Origin: Athripsodes cinereus
Lineage: Eukaryota > Arthropoda > Insecta > Trichoptera > Leptoceridae
Length of the DNA stretch: 64,000 nucleotides
Assembly: GCA_947579605.1 (NCBI GenBank)
Contig: OX388318.1
Span: forward strand, 24,662,098-24,726,097
Reading direction: 5' to 3'
The notes beneath the pieces were generated by a model, which was given only the letters and a program-made list of their open reading frames with translations, was not told the DNA's origin and made no database searches. Both the position numbers and the translations under genes were made by a program. Below are positions 20,888 through 30,590 of this stretch, piece by piece (the first letter of the stretch is position 1; the number at the start of each line of letters is the position of its first letter).

Positions 20888-21305
20888 GTCGGGGTAATAA
20901 TGCTATGGAGAATCGTTCGCTGAGAAGAATGGTTAAGTAGTAAAACGTTGCGAGATAGAGTGAAGAATGAGGATATCAGGAGAATGAGCGGATGAGAGAG
21001 GAGTGATGTGGACATAATGCATGTAAACAAGTTATGATGGTTTGGACATGTTGAGCGAATTCACGTTGAAAGGATGACAAAGAGAATGTTGAGCGAATGA
21101 TGTTGAGGACATGTTGAGCAAGTGCATGATGGAAGGAGGACTAAGAGGATGATCACGTGGATCAAATTCTTAAGGACGGCCGCGTGCTAAGTAAGAGAAG
21201 TAGAGGAAGAGAAAGAATAAGGATAGATCTATATGGCGTTCGGTTCTCTCTGCCTATCCCACCTGAGACATGACCTGAGGGTTAAGTATAGGATAGTAGT
21301 ATCAT
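20888..21305 (+). pseudogene. LINE-1 relic
   Basis: GTGAAGAATGAGGATATCAG, GAGAATGAGCGGATGAGAG and TGGTTTGGACATGTTGAGCG align with 62146-62290 (NEDIRRMS, WFGHV). There is an internal partial duplication of ATGTTGAGCGAAT...GGA at 21045-21120. The 3' end is CTCTCTGCCTATCCCACCTG, AGGGTTAAGTATAGGATAG. Stops and frameshifts throughout. Confidence 0.75.
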
Positions 21306-21310
21306 TATCT

Positions 21311-21540
21311 GGAACACCTGGTAAAGAATTGGTCTCTTATTTTTTTCAGTGAGTTTTCAGAAAAAAATTAAGACATTCTACTCACATTTTAAATTTAACA
21401 ATGAGATTTGTCATCAATCCTGAATTTCTTGATTTATTGTTGGCGCGGAGAATATAGCGTTAATTTTTATAACACGCAATTAGTCAGCTGGCTCCCCCAC
21501 TTGAAGAATGTGCTGTAATAGCAAAGAAGTAGTTGTTATT
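21311..21540 (+). mobile_element. SINE-A, diverged full-length copy
   Basis: GGAACACCTGGTAAAGAATT, AATGAGATTTGTCATCAATC, TTGTTGGCGCGGAGAATA and CAGCTGGCTCCCCCACTTGA. It sits directly after the LINE-1 3' end. Confidence 0.7.
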
Positions 21541-21542
21541 TT

Positions 21543-21625
21543 GTAAAAATGCCCTTACAGGAGGACCCTCTAAAACTTGTGAAAAAAGTTGGAGACCAAT
21601 TCTTTGTCGGATGTTCTACGAACTC
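21543..21625 (-). mobile_element. SINE-A, 5' end only
   Basis: TGCCCTTACAGGAGGACCCT, AAAGTTGGAGACCAATTCTT and GTCGGATGTTCTACG. The opposite orientation to its left neighbour makes a tail-to-tail pair. Confidence 0.6.
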
Positions 21626-21639
21626 AAAAGAAACAAAAT

Positions 21640-21695
21640 AAATCAAATTCCCCTTTCACAACACAAGCTTTAAGTTTACTGTAAAAAAAAATGTC
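21640..21695 (+). mobile_element. SINE-B middle fragment
   Basis: AATTCCCCTTTCACAACACA, AGCTTTAAGTTTACTGTAAA correspond to the segment just after the tRNA-like head of SINE-B (43490-43520). Confidence 0.5.
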
Positions 21696-21754
21696 AATGA
21701 ATCAATTAATATTCATGTTTAAAAAATCTGACCGTACTTGCTGAAAAATGACAT

Positions 21755-22130
21755 TTGTTGATATGGTATAGTTTCGCTCTGAACAACAGTTATTATGGTC
21801 TCACATCCGTTAGCGGAAAATTCTCCAAACATTTGTTTGGTGCTGCTAAACTTATTATGAACCATACTACTTCGTTTTTGCAGAGTTATTTTTTTATTTA
21901 TTTATTTGGACCAGATCCAAGAATTTCCCCGCCAGTCAACGAGCGAAAACAACAGCGTAACGTAAATAATAGAGTTGGTAAATGTGTACACTTAGTAGAA
22001 AAGTCTACTGAAACCTCTGGTAGAAAATTTTTGAATTTTCTACTTTTCTCTCTTACTGTCTGTTCTATATATGAAGATAAACGGCCAGATAAATATATAA
22101 ATATGAAAAACGTCTCATTGAAACTTAAAT
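21755..22130. other. Unrecognised sequence with overlapping open frames
   Basis: Both strands are open for 90-125 codons here. The plus frame contains SVNERKQQRNVNNRVGK-like basic sequence but no family I recognise. Flanks are SINE-B on the left and LINE-1 on the right, so it is probably part of another degraded element. Confidence 0.25.
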
Positions 22131-22352
22131 GAAGAATTGCAGGCGTCCAAGAACCACGTTGCTTGATCACGTGGATCTAATACTCAAGGACGACCGTGTT
22201 AATTAATGATTAAGAGAAATTGATGTGCGTGCATGATAAATTGTATGAATGTAGAGGAAGCGAAAGAATTATGTAAGGGTAGATCTATGTGGCGTTCCGT
22301 CCTCTCTGCCTGCCCCACTTGAGATACGGCGTGAGGGTATAGCGTATTATAG
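22131..22352 (+). pseudogene. LINE-1 3' terminal relic
   Basis: GGCGTCCAAGAACCACGTTG, CTTGATCACGTGGATC, TACTCAAGGACGACCGTGTT, GTATGAATGTAGAGGAAGCG and CTGCCTGCCCCACTTGAGAT, ACGGCGTGAGGGTATAG. Encodes remnants of RPRTTLLDHVDLI...KDDRV with stops. The TATAG tail matches SINE-A. Confidence 0.75.
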
Positions 22353-22403
22353 TAAAAAAAAACTTCTTGTGTAAACCATAGTTACTCAACTAATAGAATT
22401 TTG

Positions 22404-22598
22404 ACATTTGGACTTCAAAACACATTTTAACGTTACGTTTTCGTTCCGTTAGCGTTCTAATATACTAATACACTAAGTGTCAAGCGTTGCTAAGATACAC
22501 AATAGTTACAAAAATTGACACTTTGGCGCAACGTCGTCTATGTTCGAAGTATTGTGACACGAAAGCGTAACGCTAAAATGTGTTTTGACTCAGGCCTC
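22404..22598. mobile_element. MITE-O copy
   Basis: Left terminus CTTCAAAACACATTTTAACG mirrored by CGCTAAAATGTGTTTTGACT. Inner AAGTGTCAAGCGTTGC mirrored by TTGACACTTTGGCGCAACG. Homologous to 51383-51545. Confidence 0.75.
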
Positions 22599-22599
22599 T

Positions 22600-23275
22600 G
22601 ATCTGTGCGAATTGTTAACATAATTATGTTTTGTTACCTAATAATTCTACTCGATTTTAATTAACCTTGCACACCAATTAAAAATTCTACTTGATTGCCA
22701 TCCCTTTTAAGACATTTATAAATGAATTAACGTAGTATTAATACTTTTAGTAAGATTAGGTATATATACATGTTCGATTGTTAGCTTTAGCGATCTTATT
22801 TTCAGTAAATAAGTTCGGTGAGAGGAATAAAAACAACAGAAGATTAATCTGCAATGAGACACATTAGTCTTAAAGCTAATTTATTGGGATTATCTCATAG
22901 AAGAAGATCGTTTGATTTGATTCTCTTGCATAAGATTACACATGGTCAGATAAATTATCCTTTCATTAATTGTATCGGCATTAAACTTTGTAACACTTCA
23001 TTTCAAATTATCAAATAAAATAAAATAAATATTTATTTTATTTGATATTTAGATTTTATTGAGCTATGCTCAATTTTGAGGGTAAAAAATAAAAAAAAAA
23101 AGATAATATAAAGATTTGTATAATTGTGCTTATTGTATATTTGTATGTGTTTATTATTATCTCAATAAAATATTTGAAATTTGAAATTGAAAATTTGAAA
23201 TTTTATTCTGTTCAAATGTCCTGTGTTAGGTAAACTGGCATGCTCCAACGAGGACCATGGGACAGCTACTACTAC
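22600..23275. other. AT-rich DNA with LINE-like tails
   Basis: 23130-23205 ends in TTGAAATTTGAAATTG repeats after an ATTATTATCTCAATAAAATA context, like a LINE 3' end. 22955-23035 shares ATTGTATCGGCATT and AACACTTCATTT with 8590-8630. No coding relic is legible. Confidence 0.35.
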
Positions 23276-23277
23276 TT

Positions 23278-23345
23278 TTTTATTTATTTATTTATACAAT
23301 ATACGGCGTGAGCTTTTTACATGTTAGCAAAAAAGTGTACCTAAG
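23278..23345 (-). mobile_element. Repeat R (LINE-like 3' end)
   Basis: TTTATTTATTTATTTATACA followed by TACGGCGTGAGCTTTTTACA and TGTTAG. Read on the minus strand this is a unique segment followed by a TAAA-type tail, as in a LINE 3' end. Other copies at 32936 and 45808. Confidence 0.55.
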
Positions 23346-23448
23346 GAACAACAACAACAACAACAAAAAAATCCAAGTAATCACAGTACATATATACAAA
23401 ACAATACACCACAAGACAAGATTAACAACAAGATAATGTAAAAACATA

Positions 23449-23688
23449 TACCATCACGGCATATCCCACAAGTGGGGTAGCCAGTAGACCAACTGCATGT
23501 AAGAAACATGCAAACTGTCCTCTTCGTGCCAATATAAAATCAAGACATTAAGGATGGGTGGCAAACCTCATCGCTGAATTTAAGATGTACAATGTCTTAG
23601 TTTTTTCGAACACCTGCCTTTTACAGGACACTCGAATACTTACGGGGAAGAATGGGAGACCAATTCTTTACCGTGTGCTCCACGGGAT
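23449..23688 (-). mobile_element. SINE-A, full length
   Basis: ACCATCACGGCATATCCCAC to CCGTGTGCTCCACGGGA. All family blocks are present with few differences from 19016. The microsatellite tail is nearly absent. No clear TSD. Confidence 0.85.
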
Positions 23689-23734
23689 ACCTATAGCATG
23701 GGACAGGCTGCCTCAATTTTATTATGTAAATTAA

Positions 23735-23945
23735 TCGTTTGCAAGATTCAGTCAGAAATCATCGCTCCCACATCACATCACTGCTTAAGGACCTACATTG
23801 GCTGAATGTCCCAGAGAGTAAAGTTCAAACCGTGCCTCACGGTCGACAAAGTCTTGAGCAGCACAGCACCTCTATGTTTCGCTAAACTCTATCCCGTCGA
23901 CGAAACTCTGAAACGGCCACTGTGCTCAGCTTCCACCATTATTAT
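23735..23945 (+). pseudogene. CR1-like LINE carboxy-terminal relic
   Basis: Reads RNHRSHITSLLKDLHWLNVP with frame breaks afterwards (a QHSTSMF segment, then a PVDETLKRPL-like segment in a shifted frame). HITxLLKDLHWLPV is a hallmark of CR1-group LINE endings. An ATT-repeat tail follows at 23938-23948. 5'-truncated. Confidence 0.6.
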
Positions 23946-24005
23946 TATTGGACAATATTAATAAGTGTCGTTTACGTGCCGAAGCACCTCAAGGACACTG
24001 TACAA
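23946..24005 (-). mobile_element. LINE-G-like 3' end
   Basis: TGGACAATATTAATAAGTGT, CGTTTACGTGCCGAAGCACC and TCAAGGACACTGT are a diverged reverse complement of the LINE-G stop/UTR region. Confidence 0.35.
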
Positions 24006-24522
24006 TTCATAAATTCTAGGACATAACATCCACGTCATATTATAAATATAGATAAATACATAGATAAATGAGAAATCTTGGATACATAAAGGTTGTTAAC
24101 AAACTTGTATAATCCAACAGGGCAAACACTTTCAAATTTGCAAATCTGACAGAAATGAGTGAAAAACGTACATTTCACCGTACCGTATCCACGATGAAGT
24201 AATTTATAAATCACTTAAATTATTTCAAACATTCGGTCTGTTTGCAACGAATTATTCTGATGTTATTATCTTAATGTCATTTTTAATTTTCCACGTAGCA
24301 CAATGAAATTAAATGGCCGCAACAATGTTGGCCATTATGGTCACACAATCATTTTTGTTTATTTTATTCTTTAAATGTTCCATGTTTACATAAATCACCA
24401 AACACGTTTTATTTTTTGAATATAATTGCTTAATTTAGTGAATTTTCATTGTTATCCACGTATAATATATTTAAATTTATTAAATCAAATGTTTTTGTGT
24501 TAACACTTTGGAAATTCATTAT

Positions 24523-24656
24523 AATTAAAATGATTTTAAAAACACTGTAAACTAATTAGTCCTCCTGATGATGCCAAGTAGAAGCCTTGGCGAAAACGTT
24601 TGAGGTGAATAAATTTAATTTGGAAATTATACAGTGTTTTTAAAATCATTTTAATT
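24523..24656 (+). mobile_element. Solo hammerhead element (PLE-derived, ~134 bp)
   Basis: Inverted termini AATTAAAATGATTTTAAAAA..CACTGTA and TACAGTG..TTTTTAAAATCATTTTAATT surround a single hammerhead (24561-24605). From AACTAATTAGTCCTCCTGAT to the right end it is nearly identical to the PLE 3' end at 13413-13530. It fits a minimal non-autonomous derivative or solo pLTR. No exact TSD was resolved. Confidence 0.8.
24561..24605 (+). ncRNA. Hammerhead ribozyme, complete core
   Basis: CCTC (stem I, 24561-24564), CTGATGA (24565-24571), U24572, GCCAAG/CTTGGC stem II (24573-24578 and 24586-24591), GAA, AACGTT (stem III, 24595-24600), U17 at 24601, GAGG (24602-24605). Predicted cleavage lies after 24601. 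The 45-nt motif is identical to 13463-13507. Confidence 0.85.
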
Positions 24657-24681
24657 TAAATTTATGTTTAAATAGATAAAA

Positions 24682-25113
24682 TACTACTACTTCTAGTATA
24701 CCATCACGGCAGATTCCACAAGTGGGATAGCTAGCATTCCAGCTGCATATAATAAACATAGAAGCTGTCCTCTCTGTGCCAACAAAAATTAAGAATTTCC
24801 GAATTCGTAACAAACTTTTGAGGGCTTTTGGTGTTGTTGGGCTGGTTACGTGATTGTGAGATTGAGAGAAAATCAAACTGTCACCAGCTTCAGAAGCAAA
24901 TTGAAAACTGCACTCTTCACCAGCGCCCTTAAGATAGTCTAAGGACTGTTAACAGGCGTCAAAACAAAATCATCCAGAATCATCATCATCAAACTTATTC
25001 GCTGAATTTAAAATGTAAAATTTCTTTATTTTTCAAACATCTGCCTTTTAAAGGACACTCGAAAACTTCTAGTGAAGATTGGGAGTTCAATGCTTTGTCG
25101 GGTGCTCCACGGA
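24682..25113 (-). mobile_element. SINE-A interrupted by LINE-F
   Basis: SINE-A 3' part at 24682-24817 (CCATCACGGCAGATTCCACA, GTCCTCTCTGTGCCAAC) and 5' part at 24990-25113 (TTCGCTGAATTTAAAATGTA, GGTGCTCCACGGA). The halves join exactly across a LINE-F insertion at 24818-24989. Confidence 0.8.
24818..24989 (+). mobile_element. 5'-truncated LINE-F inserted in SINE-A
   Basis: TTTTGGTGTTGTTGGGCTGG, then a frame reading SFRSKLKTALFTSAL before its stop, 3' UTR GTCAAAACAAAATCATCC and an ATC-repeat tail. The 7-mer CAAACTT lies on both sides (24811-24817 and 24990-24996), a plausible TSD. Confidence 0.75.
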
Positions 25114-25269
25114 ATCCAAAAAATCCTTACCAAGATAAATTTATACACATTTTTTTTTTAAATAATCACGAATTTTAATTAATTTATTAGCATCTTCGAT
25201 TCAGCGCTGATGTTTGCAGCGCATTCCGAATGTTTTTAACTTTTATTGACAACGATTTGCATGTTTTAA

Positions 25270-25320
25270 TATGCAGTGTTTCGCCAGCTATTCTACTTAC
25301 GGGATACGCCGTGATGGTAT
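25270..25320 (+). mobile_element. SINE-A, extreme 3' end
   Basis: CGCCAGCTATTCTACTTACG, GGATACGCCGTGATGGTAT. Confidence 0.55.
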
Positions 25321-26093
25321 TTTTTATTTTATTTATTTATTCATTCTTCATCATTACAAAACATTTGAAAATACATATAGACAGAAATAATACACATAAT
25401 CACAAAGCAAAGACAATGCATCATCCTACTCAACCCGCACTCATGATTTAACCCTTTGCTATATAATACCAAGCCCACAAGTTTGTCATTTATTACGAAA
25501 GTTATACAAAAAAAAATAAAAAACAACAAAACACCAATCTAACATGCATAGAAGGCAGCCAAAACTGACAATGTGACTGCACGTGCGCGCCGGAACAAGC
25601 AAGTTAATTAGGACTATGCAGTCATAACCCGCAGCAACCTCACTAGGCGAGTGCCTGTATCGAGGCAAGCCGCTACAAAACATCAAGAAAGTACCGTAAC
25701 AACCAATTCACCTTGAAATCGCACAAAGAAATTACACAACATGTAGAAATAGCCTCCTCTTTGCTTCCTCTCTACCCGTGTCAAGCAACCAATCAACTTA
25801 TTGTTTTTATTGCTTATTGTTTAATCCTGCGATTATTGCTTTGTGAGCATTATTCTATTAATTTTGTTAACATAATTTACTCTATTATATTGTAATTGTT
25901 GTTTGTTGATTTTGTCTATTGCTTATTTATTGCTTATTGGTGCTGTTGTGTTTGGTTATGTATGTTTTGTAGAGCACATAAGGGTAATGTAGGGATCTTC
26001 ACTGGTTTGCTTATTGCTAAATATGTTATAGACCATTATATTTTTTGTATCAACTGTATGTATCCTGTAAAATTGAAATAAATAAATAAACAT
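25321..26093 (+). other. Degraded element with AAATA tail, class unclear
   Basis: 25540-25760 is less AT-rich and can be read as basic sequence such as VTARARRNKQVN and SNLTRRVPVSRQ, perhaps a LINE ORF1 relic. It is followed by a T-rich stretch ending AAATTGAAATAAATAAATAA at about 26075-26092, like a LINE 3' UTR and tail. Not assignable to a family. Confidence 0.3.
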
Positions 26094-26139
26094 TCTACAT
26101 CTCATATTCAGAGATTTGAGATTGAGATTTCCGACCATC

Positions 26140-26252
26140 CAGATTTTTTTGTTGGTATGGATAGAACGGTTTATTTATTAAGTGCAATTGGTCCGCTGGC
26201 TACCCCACTTGTGAGATATGCCGTGATGGTAAAGTAGAAGTATTAGTTTTCG
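26140..26252 (+). mobile_element. SINE-A, 3' part
   Basis: TTTTTTGTTGGTATGGATAG, GTCCGCTGGCTACCCCACTT, GTGAGATATGCCGTGATGGT. Confidence 0.75.
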
Positions 26253-26654
26253 AATACTCATCTTTTACGGGATACTTTAAGGCTAAGACAATATATAATA
26301 TTCCGGAAACTGCTCAATAAATTTCAGTAAAATTACATTTTTGTAGCCATGTTTTCTTGCACGTAAATATCTTTTAGCGAAATGAAAATAGAATGTAGTT
26401 AGGTACCTACAACATAATATTTTAGAATTTTGTTTGTCTAACATTTTTATTTTGTATTGTACATATCAAACAACCTCTCTTCACAATAAAGCGGACCTCC
26501 CATGAGACGCATACTACATTGGTACTATCAGGGAATAAAGAACGAAACAATTTGAAATAATAATCCTATAGAAACTCCAAAGTACCTAGTATATTATTAA
26601 GCATCAAAGTCTTCACTTTTTTCGCAAAATTTATCATTTCTAATGAATGCATCC

Positions 26655-26872
26655 ATTTATCACTCCGTGTTTCACAAATGGGGTAGTCAGCGAAAAAACT
26701 TCTAGTAGGAACATAAAAGTCATCCTCTTCGAGTCAGTGAAAGTAAAGACATTTTGCATGAGTGATATGCCTTATCTCTGAACTGAAAAGGTTTAATGTC
26801 TTAAAAAATAATATTTTACGAATACACGCCTTTTACAGGACACTTGAAAATCTACGGAAACAAGTGGAAAAC
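26655..26872 (-). mobile_element. SINE-A, diverged
   Basis: TCACAAATGGGGTAGTCAGC, GTCATCCTCTTCGAGTCAGT, CGCCTTTTACAGGACACTTG and AACAAGTGGAAAACC. Confidence 0.7.
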
Positions 26873-26878
26873 CTGAAG

Positions 26879-26990
26879 CAGCCAGAGTAGCATGGAGGCA
26901 ATGCGCTTGCCTTTGATTCACAAGGTCCCGAGTTCGATCTCCAACCATTGTAAAATAAAAAATGCTATTTTTCAAATTATTGTTCTGGGT
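26879..26990 (+). mobile_element. SINE-D copy 2 (tRNA-headed)
   Basis: CAGAGTAGCATGGAGGCAAT gives box A, and GAGTTCGATCTCC (26930-26942) a box B. It is followed by TTGTAAAATAAAAAATGC, as in copy 1. A SINE, not a tRNA gene: no acceptor stem closes around the head. Confidence 0.65.
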
Positions 26991-27042
26991 CTCGGTGTTA
27001 CAAATATATATGTGTTTAGTGCATTAAATCCATATAGAATAA

Positions 27043-27122
27043 AAATATGTATCGTCGTGTTAGTTCCCATAATACACGATTCATATTATATTAGTTTGGA
27101 ACTAGTTCAATCGATGTACGAG
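27043..27122 (-). repeat. Dispersed repeat Q, copy 4
   Basis: TGTATCGTCGTGTTAGTTCC, CATAATACACGATTCATATT and TTTGGAACTAGTTC are the reverse complement of copy 1. It lies just downstream of a SINE-D head. Confidence 0.6.
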
Positions 27123-27149
27123 TGCATATGTTATTTTATATTTTAGGTG

Positions 27150-27700
27150 CATAGCAATCTCACGATAGCGAGGGCGCGGTATTTTTGGCTGTGGTCGCTT
27201 CGCGCGTCGTATGATTGGGATTGGGACGGGGTTGAGATCGTGTTTGGATTGTGACAGGATTGTGCCTTTGATTGTGCCTGCTGCATTGTTTTGTTTTGTT
27301 TCCTACTCATTTCCGGAAACTACACGGGAAACATAAATCTCATCTTTAAAAAAATGCTCGGAAGTATGTATGTCATTTAGGGTGTTCTACTATTTTATTC
27401 TCCCGCTGCACATTTACAGACCTGAAAATTCTCACGAGTAAAATTATCAAAAGCGTGTAAAGAATTTATTCAAATATGCTTTTGTTTGTAACTGCTGACT
27501 ACAATGTTACAGCGAGTGATGTAAAAAAGAGTGCATACAAAGAGTGGAATGTTTGGACATTTTGTTTCGAATAATAAATAATCTGAAATAAACGGAATTT
27601 CGAAAAAATCAGTATTTCCATGAATTTTTCATATCTATTATTAATGTAATGAGAGAAATAAATCTTCGATTTTTTAGTAATTAAATGAATAACCTTTATT
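27150..27700. other. Unassigned, with a GC-richer patch
   Basis: 27155-27290 holds a GC-richer patch (GATAGCGAGGGCGCGG, TCGCTTCGCGCGTCGT) and reiterated GATTG..GGGATTG..GATTGTG words. The rest is AT-rich. No frame with recognisable content. Confidence 0.3.
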
Positions 27701-27711
27701 GATGTATAAAT

Positions 27712-27787
27712 CTATCTATACCATCACGGCATTTCTCACAAGTGAGACAACCAGTGGACTGACTGTGTGAAAAAAACGTATAAAATA
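27712..27787 (-). mobile_element. SINE-A, 3' fragment
   Basis: CTATACCATCACGGCATTTC, TCACAAGTGAGACAACCAGT. It stops where the next, complete SINE-A begins. Confidence 0.7.
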
Positions 27788-28041
27788 ACTACTACTACTA
27801 CTATACCATCACGGCATATCCCACAAGTGGGGTAGCCAGCAGATCAGCTGCATGTAAGAAACATGCAAACTGTCCTCTTCGTGCCAATATAAAATCAAGA
27901 CATTCAGGATGGGTGGCAAACCTCATCGCTGAATTTAAGATGTAAAATGTCTTAATTTTTTCGAACACCTGCCTTTTACAGGACACTCGAAAACTTACGC
28001 AGAAGAGTGGGAGACCAATTCTTTACCGGGTGCTCCACGGG
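27788..28041 (-). mobile_element. SINE-A, full length, near identical to 19016
   Basis: ACTACTACTACTACTATACC (tail) to GGGTGCTCCACGGGA. The sequence is almost the same as 20172-20433. GTATAAAATAA appears just before it (27778-27788) and again at about 28064, but not immediately adjacent, so the TSD is uncertain. Confidence 0.85.
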
Positions 28042-28154
28042 ATGAATATAGTATAATATAGTATAAAATAAACTTCGCCCTTTGCAGGATATAAGAATAT
28101 AAAGAAGGTAGGTATATGTGTGGCATACTTCATCGCTATTAAGATTGTTTTTTT

Positions 28155-28320
28155 TAATCAATAGCATTTCTCACTAGTAGTGTAGCCAGCTGATCAACTT
28201 TATTTAACAAACACGCAAGTTGTCCCCTTTGTGCCAAAGAGACGTTAAGACACTAGGGATGGACTTTATCGCTGAACTAAAGGAGAAAAATTTAACAAAA
28301 ACCTAAATTTTTCAAGAGAA
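28155..28320 (-). mobile_element. SINE-A, diverged partial
   Basis: TCAATAGCATTTCTCACTAG, GTGTAGCCAGCTGATCAAC, GTCCCCTTTGTGCCAAAG and CACTAGGGATGG. Third member of a local cluster. Confidence 0.65.
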
Positions 28321-28324
28321 TACT

Positions 28325-28510
28325 CCTTAGGCTGTATCCCAAGTAAGATAGGCGGATTAGACAAGACGCCGTATAGATTTGATCCTTTATGGGTACTTCT
28401 TTCATACAGTTTCCCACACACGCTCATCAATTTCTCATGAACATCCTTGAGAACTTGATCCAGGTGATTAAGCTATGTGGCTCTCGGACATCTGCACTTT
28501 CTAACACTCC
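28325..28510 (-). pseudogene. LINE-1 3' relic
   Basis: The minus strand reads RCPRATWLNHLDQVLKD, equivalent to RRGCPKTTWLDH..QI in the copy at 34979, and later ends with TTACTTGGGATACAGCCTAA. CTTGATCCAGGTGATTAAGC and CCCAAGTAAGATAGGCGG are the plus-strand landmarks. Confidence 0.65.
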
Positions 28511-28671
28511 CTTTAACTCAACAAAAAACAGAAATAAGCGGGAGATCTTATATTCTAATCTAGGCAAACAATTTTCTCTTTATTGTTTTTCCACCTTTAA
28601 TGGACTTGCAGAAACAAAAAATTGTCATTAGTTTGGTCAAAATGGACCCTTTCAATTAATCGATTCAGTGA

Positions 28672-29000
28672 TTTTTTTTATTTATTTCACAGAAACTCGC
28701 ACAAAGAGTTGATAAAACATTCGTTAAAGGAAAAAAAACATATTGATCCGGTCAAGCCAACCCCCAAATTGAGCGTGTCTTGAGCATGCACGTCGAAACA
28801 AAATTAAATAAGTAAATGTAAGGGTAAAAAGTTAACTAATAGAGCCCGTCCAATGCAAGTCCAGTAAACCAAACTCACACCAAACATTCATCCATTACCT
28901 TAGACAATAAATTATAAAAAGATAAAGCATTGTAAAGGGTTCTTGAATGGGTCCTTGTAGTGGTTTTTTTCCACAAAATGGCCTGTCTTAAAAAATCTAG
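28672..29000 (-). pseudogene. LINE carboxy-terminal relic
   Basis: The minus strand contains AILWKKTTTRTHSRTLYNAL and then a FYNLLSK-like stretch, similar to the RTxxxxxxLYNxLP endings of non-LTR proteins. A 3' region follows to an AAATAAAAAAAAT-type tail at about 28672. Confidence 0.4.
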
Positions 29001-29062
29001 TTATTATTATTATTAGATATTATCAAAGGAGGAAATACATTTTTTATGAATTAAACCTGTAA

Positions 29063-29200
29063 TGTGTTCTTCTACTTCTTCTCAGCCTTCTCCCATTCAC
29101 TCCTGGATGAAGGCCTCCTCCATTTCCTTATATGACATTCGATCCTGTACCGTCTGTATCCAATTGACACCAGCGTGTCGAATGATATCATCACTGTAAT
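29063..29200 (-). pseudogene. LINE-J carboxy-terminal relic
   Basis: The minus strand reads DDIIRHAGVNWIQTVQDRMS, YKEMEEAFIQE, then a stop. Same arrangement as the better copy at 60598 (WVDDI...A.DR..W..FEEAY.QQW). Confidence 0.6.
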
Positions 29201-29214
29201 AATATGTCTCTGTG

Positions 29215-29500
29215 GATGAAATAAATATAGTGGGACTAATCATATTTTGAACCACTCTAGATTTATTATTACAGTTAATTCAACTCACCGATAGTCAACT
29301 TATTTGAAAAGGTATTAACTAGGTAGGTATGTTTTATATGATACACATACATATGTGAATTACCTTTAGGACTGCATGAAGGCTTGGTTAAGAGTACTCT
29401 TTAAACCTAGGCAACATTCCCAAACCCTCTGAAATGAATAACGTCTACACTTCTTAGTGAGTTAAATCCAGTCTCCGACATCCAATTATGTCAAAAATTC
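29215..29500. mobile_element. MITE-N copy
   Basis: TTTTGAACCACTCTAGATTT, CTCACCGATAGTCAACTTAT, GGCTTGGTTAAGAGTACTCT and the end GTCTCCGACATCCAATTATG, TCAAAAATTCATG. The right end is the inverse of the left end of 33459, so the family has long inverted termini. Part of the middle is deleted. Confidence 0.7.
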
Positions 29501-30235
29501 ATGAAATAAAGCGATACAGTAATGTGAGAGTAAACATTATTGAAATATATTTATGTGACTTTCGAAATGTAAAAAACATGTTCTCAATCCTCCAAAAATA
29601 ATTTACCGAAAAAACAATAGATACACAAAGTAAGCTCGGTGTTATGGGATTTAGAAAAACAAAAAAGCACACAGAAATCATTTCATGTAGATACGTGACT
29701 CCTTAGATCTTCTTTAAATTAAAAAAATAATATTTTATTTTTCAACAGACGAATGTCACGTACACTTTTATATTCACACGAAAAATAACTACAGACCACA
29801 AAAAGCATCCTGTACATAAAATGAAGATAAAAGTGAAAGTTATAATAATAATAAAACAGGGTGATATTGTTGCGCTGTTATAGGGGTTAATGTTTAACAG
29901 GGTGTTACATTTTTACGCCGTCCCTCATTGGTCATTATTTTTTAAGATTGAAAATAAAAATCTGGACTAACTGATTTTTTTTATTATGGTGCCTTATATT
30001 ACTCCCAGGAAAACCCCTGTCCCACGATGAAACTATTGTCGAATATATGCAAAATACTAATACCGCATATCCACCATTATTATTATTTTCATATTATCTC
30101 ATTTATTTAACAAAATAACATTAGAATCTACATTTTGAACAAAATATAAGATTAACAATTAAATTTAAATATAACATTAAATTGTGAAAACAATAAAATA
30201 TTTAAATAAATTAATATTCTAAATGAATATAAACT
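29500..30235. other. AT-rich DNA, nothing assigned
   Basis: No recurrent family or recognisable frame. Confidence 0.3.
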
Positions 30236-30590
30236 ATTCGAGTTGATTCTTCCATGATGTCCTTTGAAAATAGTTCAATCATGAGAGATCACTTACAGAG
30301 CAAGAGGGACAAAAACCTTCTTACTATCCTGGTGGATGATAGAAGAACAGCCTTCTGCATGCTGTATTTGAGCCTGTCATCTACTCCCAGTTTTCTGAGA
30401 TTGCTTGACAGACTCTTAGGTATTTAACCATTCACAGACAACACTATAGGCACGATGATTGTGGTTGGTGTTCTCCACATATATTTGATTTCGTGAGCAA
30501 GGTCAAGATATTTTAGTATCTTATCCTGCTCAGCTTTCTTTAAATTTTCATTGTGTGATTTAAATTTTCATCGTTTTTATTATTATTATC
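30236..30590 (-). pseudogene. LINE-I carboxy-terminal relic
   Basis: The minus strand reads QDKILKYLDLAHEIKYMW, then TTIIVPIVLSVNG, then VDDRLKYSMQKAVLLSSTRI and a VRRFLSLL-like end. This KxxKYxDLxxEIxxxW ... IVPIVxGxxG ... LQKxxLLxTxxILRxxL block is a widely repeated ending of one LINE group. One stop interrupts it. A second fragment lies at 51177. Confidence 0.6.

Noticed and set aside
20888..21305. LINE-1 as a new protein-coding gene family because of repeated NEDIRRMS and GHVGRM motifs.
   Set aside because: Multiple broken copies ending in the same simple-repeat tail show it is a retrotransposon.
21755..22132. A 125-codon host exon.
   Set aside because: Open on both strands, AT-rich codons, no recognised family, and sandwiched between transposon pieces.
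23138..23205. A gene-end polyadenylation region (AATAAAATA).
   Set aside because: The TTGAAATTTGAAATT run fits a LINE tail better, and no coding sequence lies upstream.
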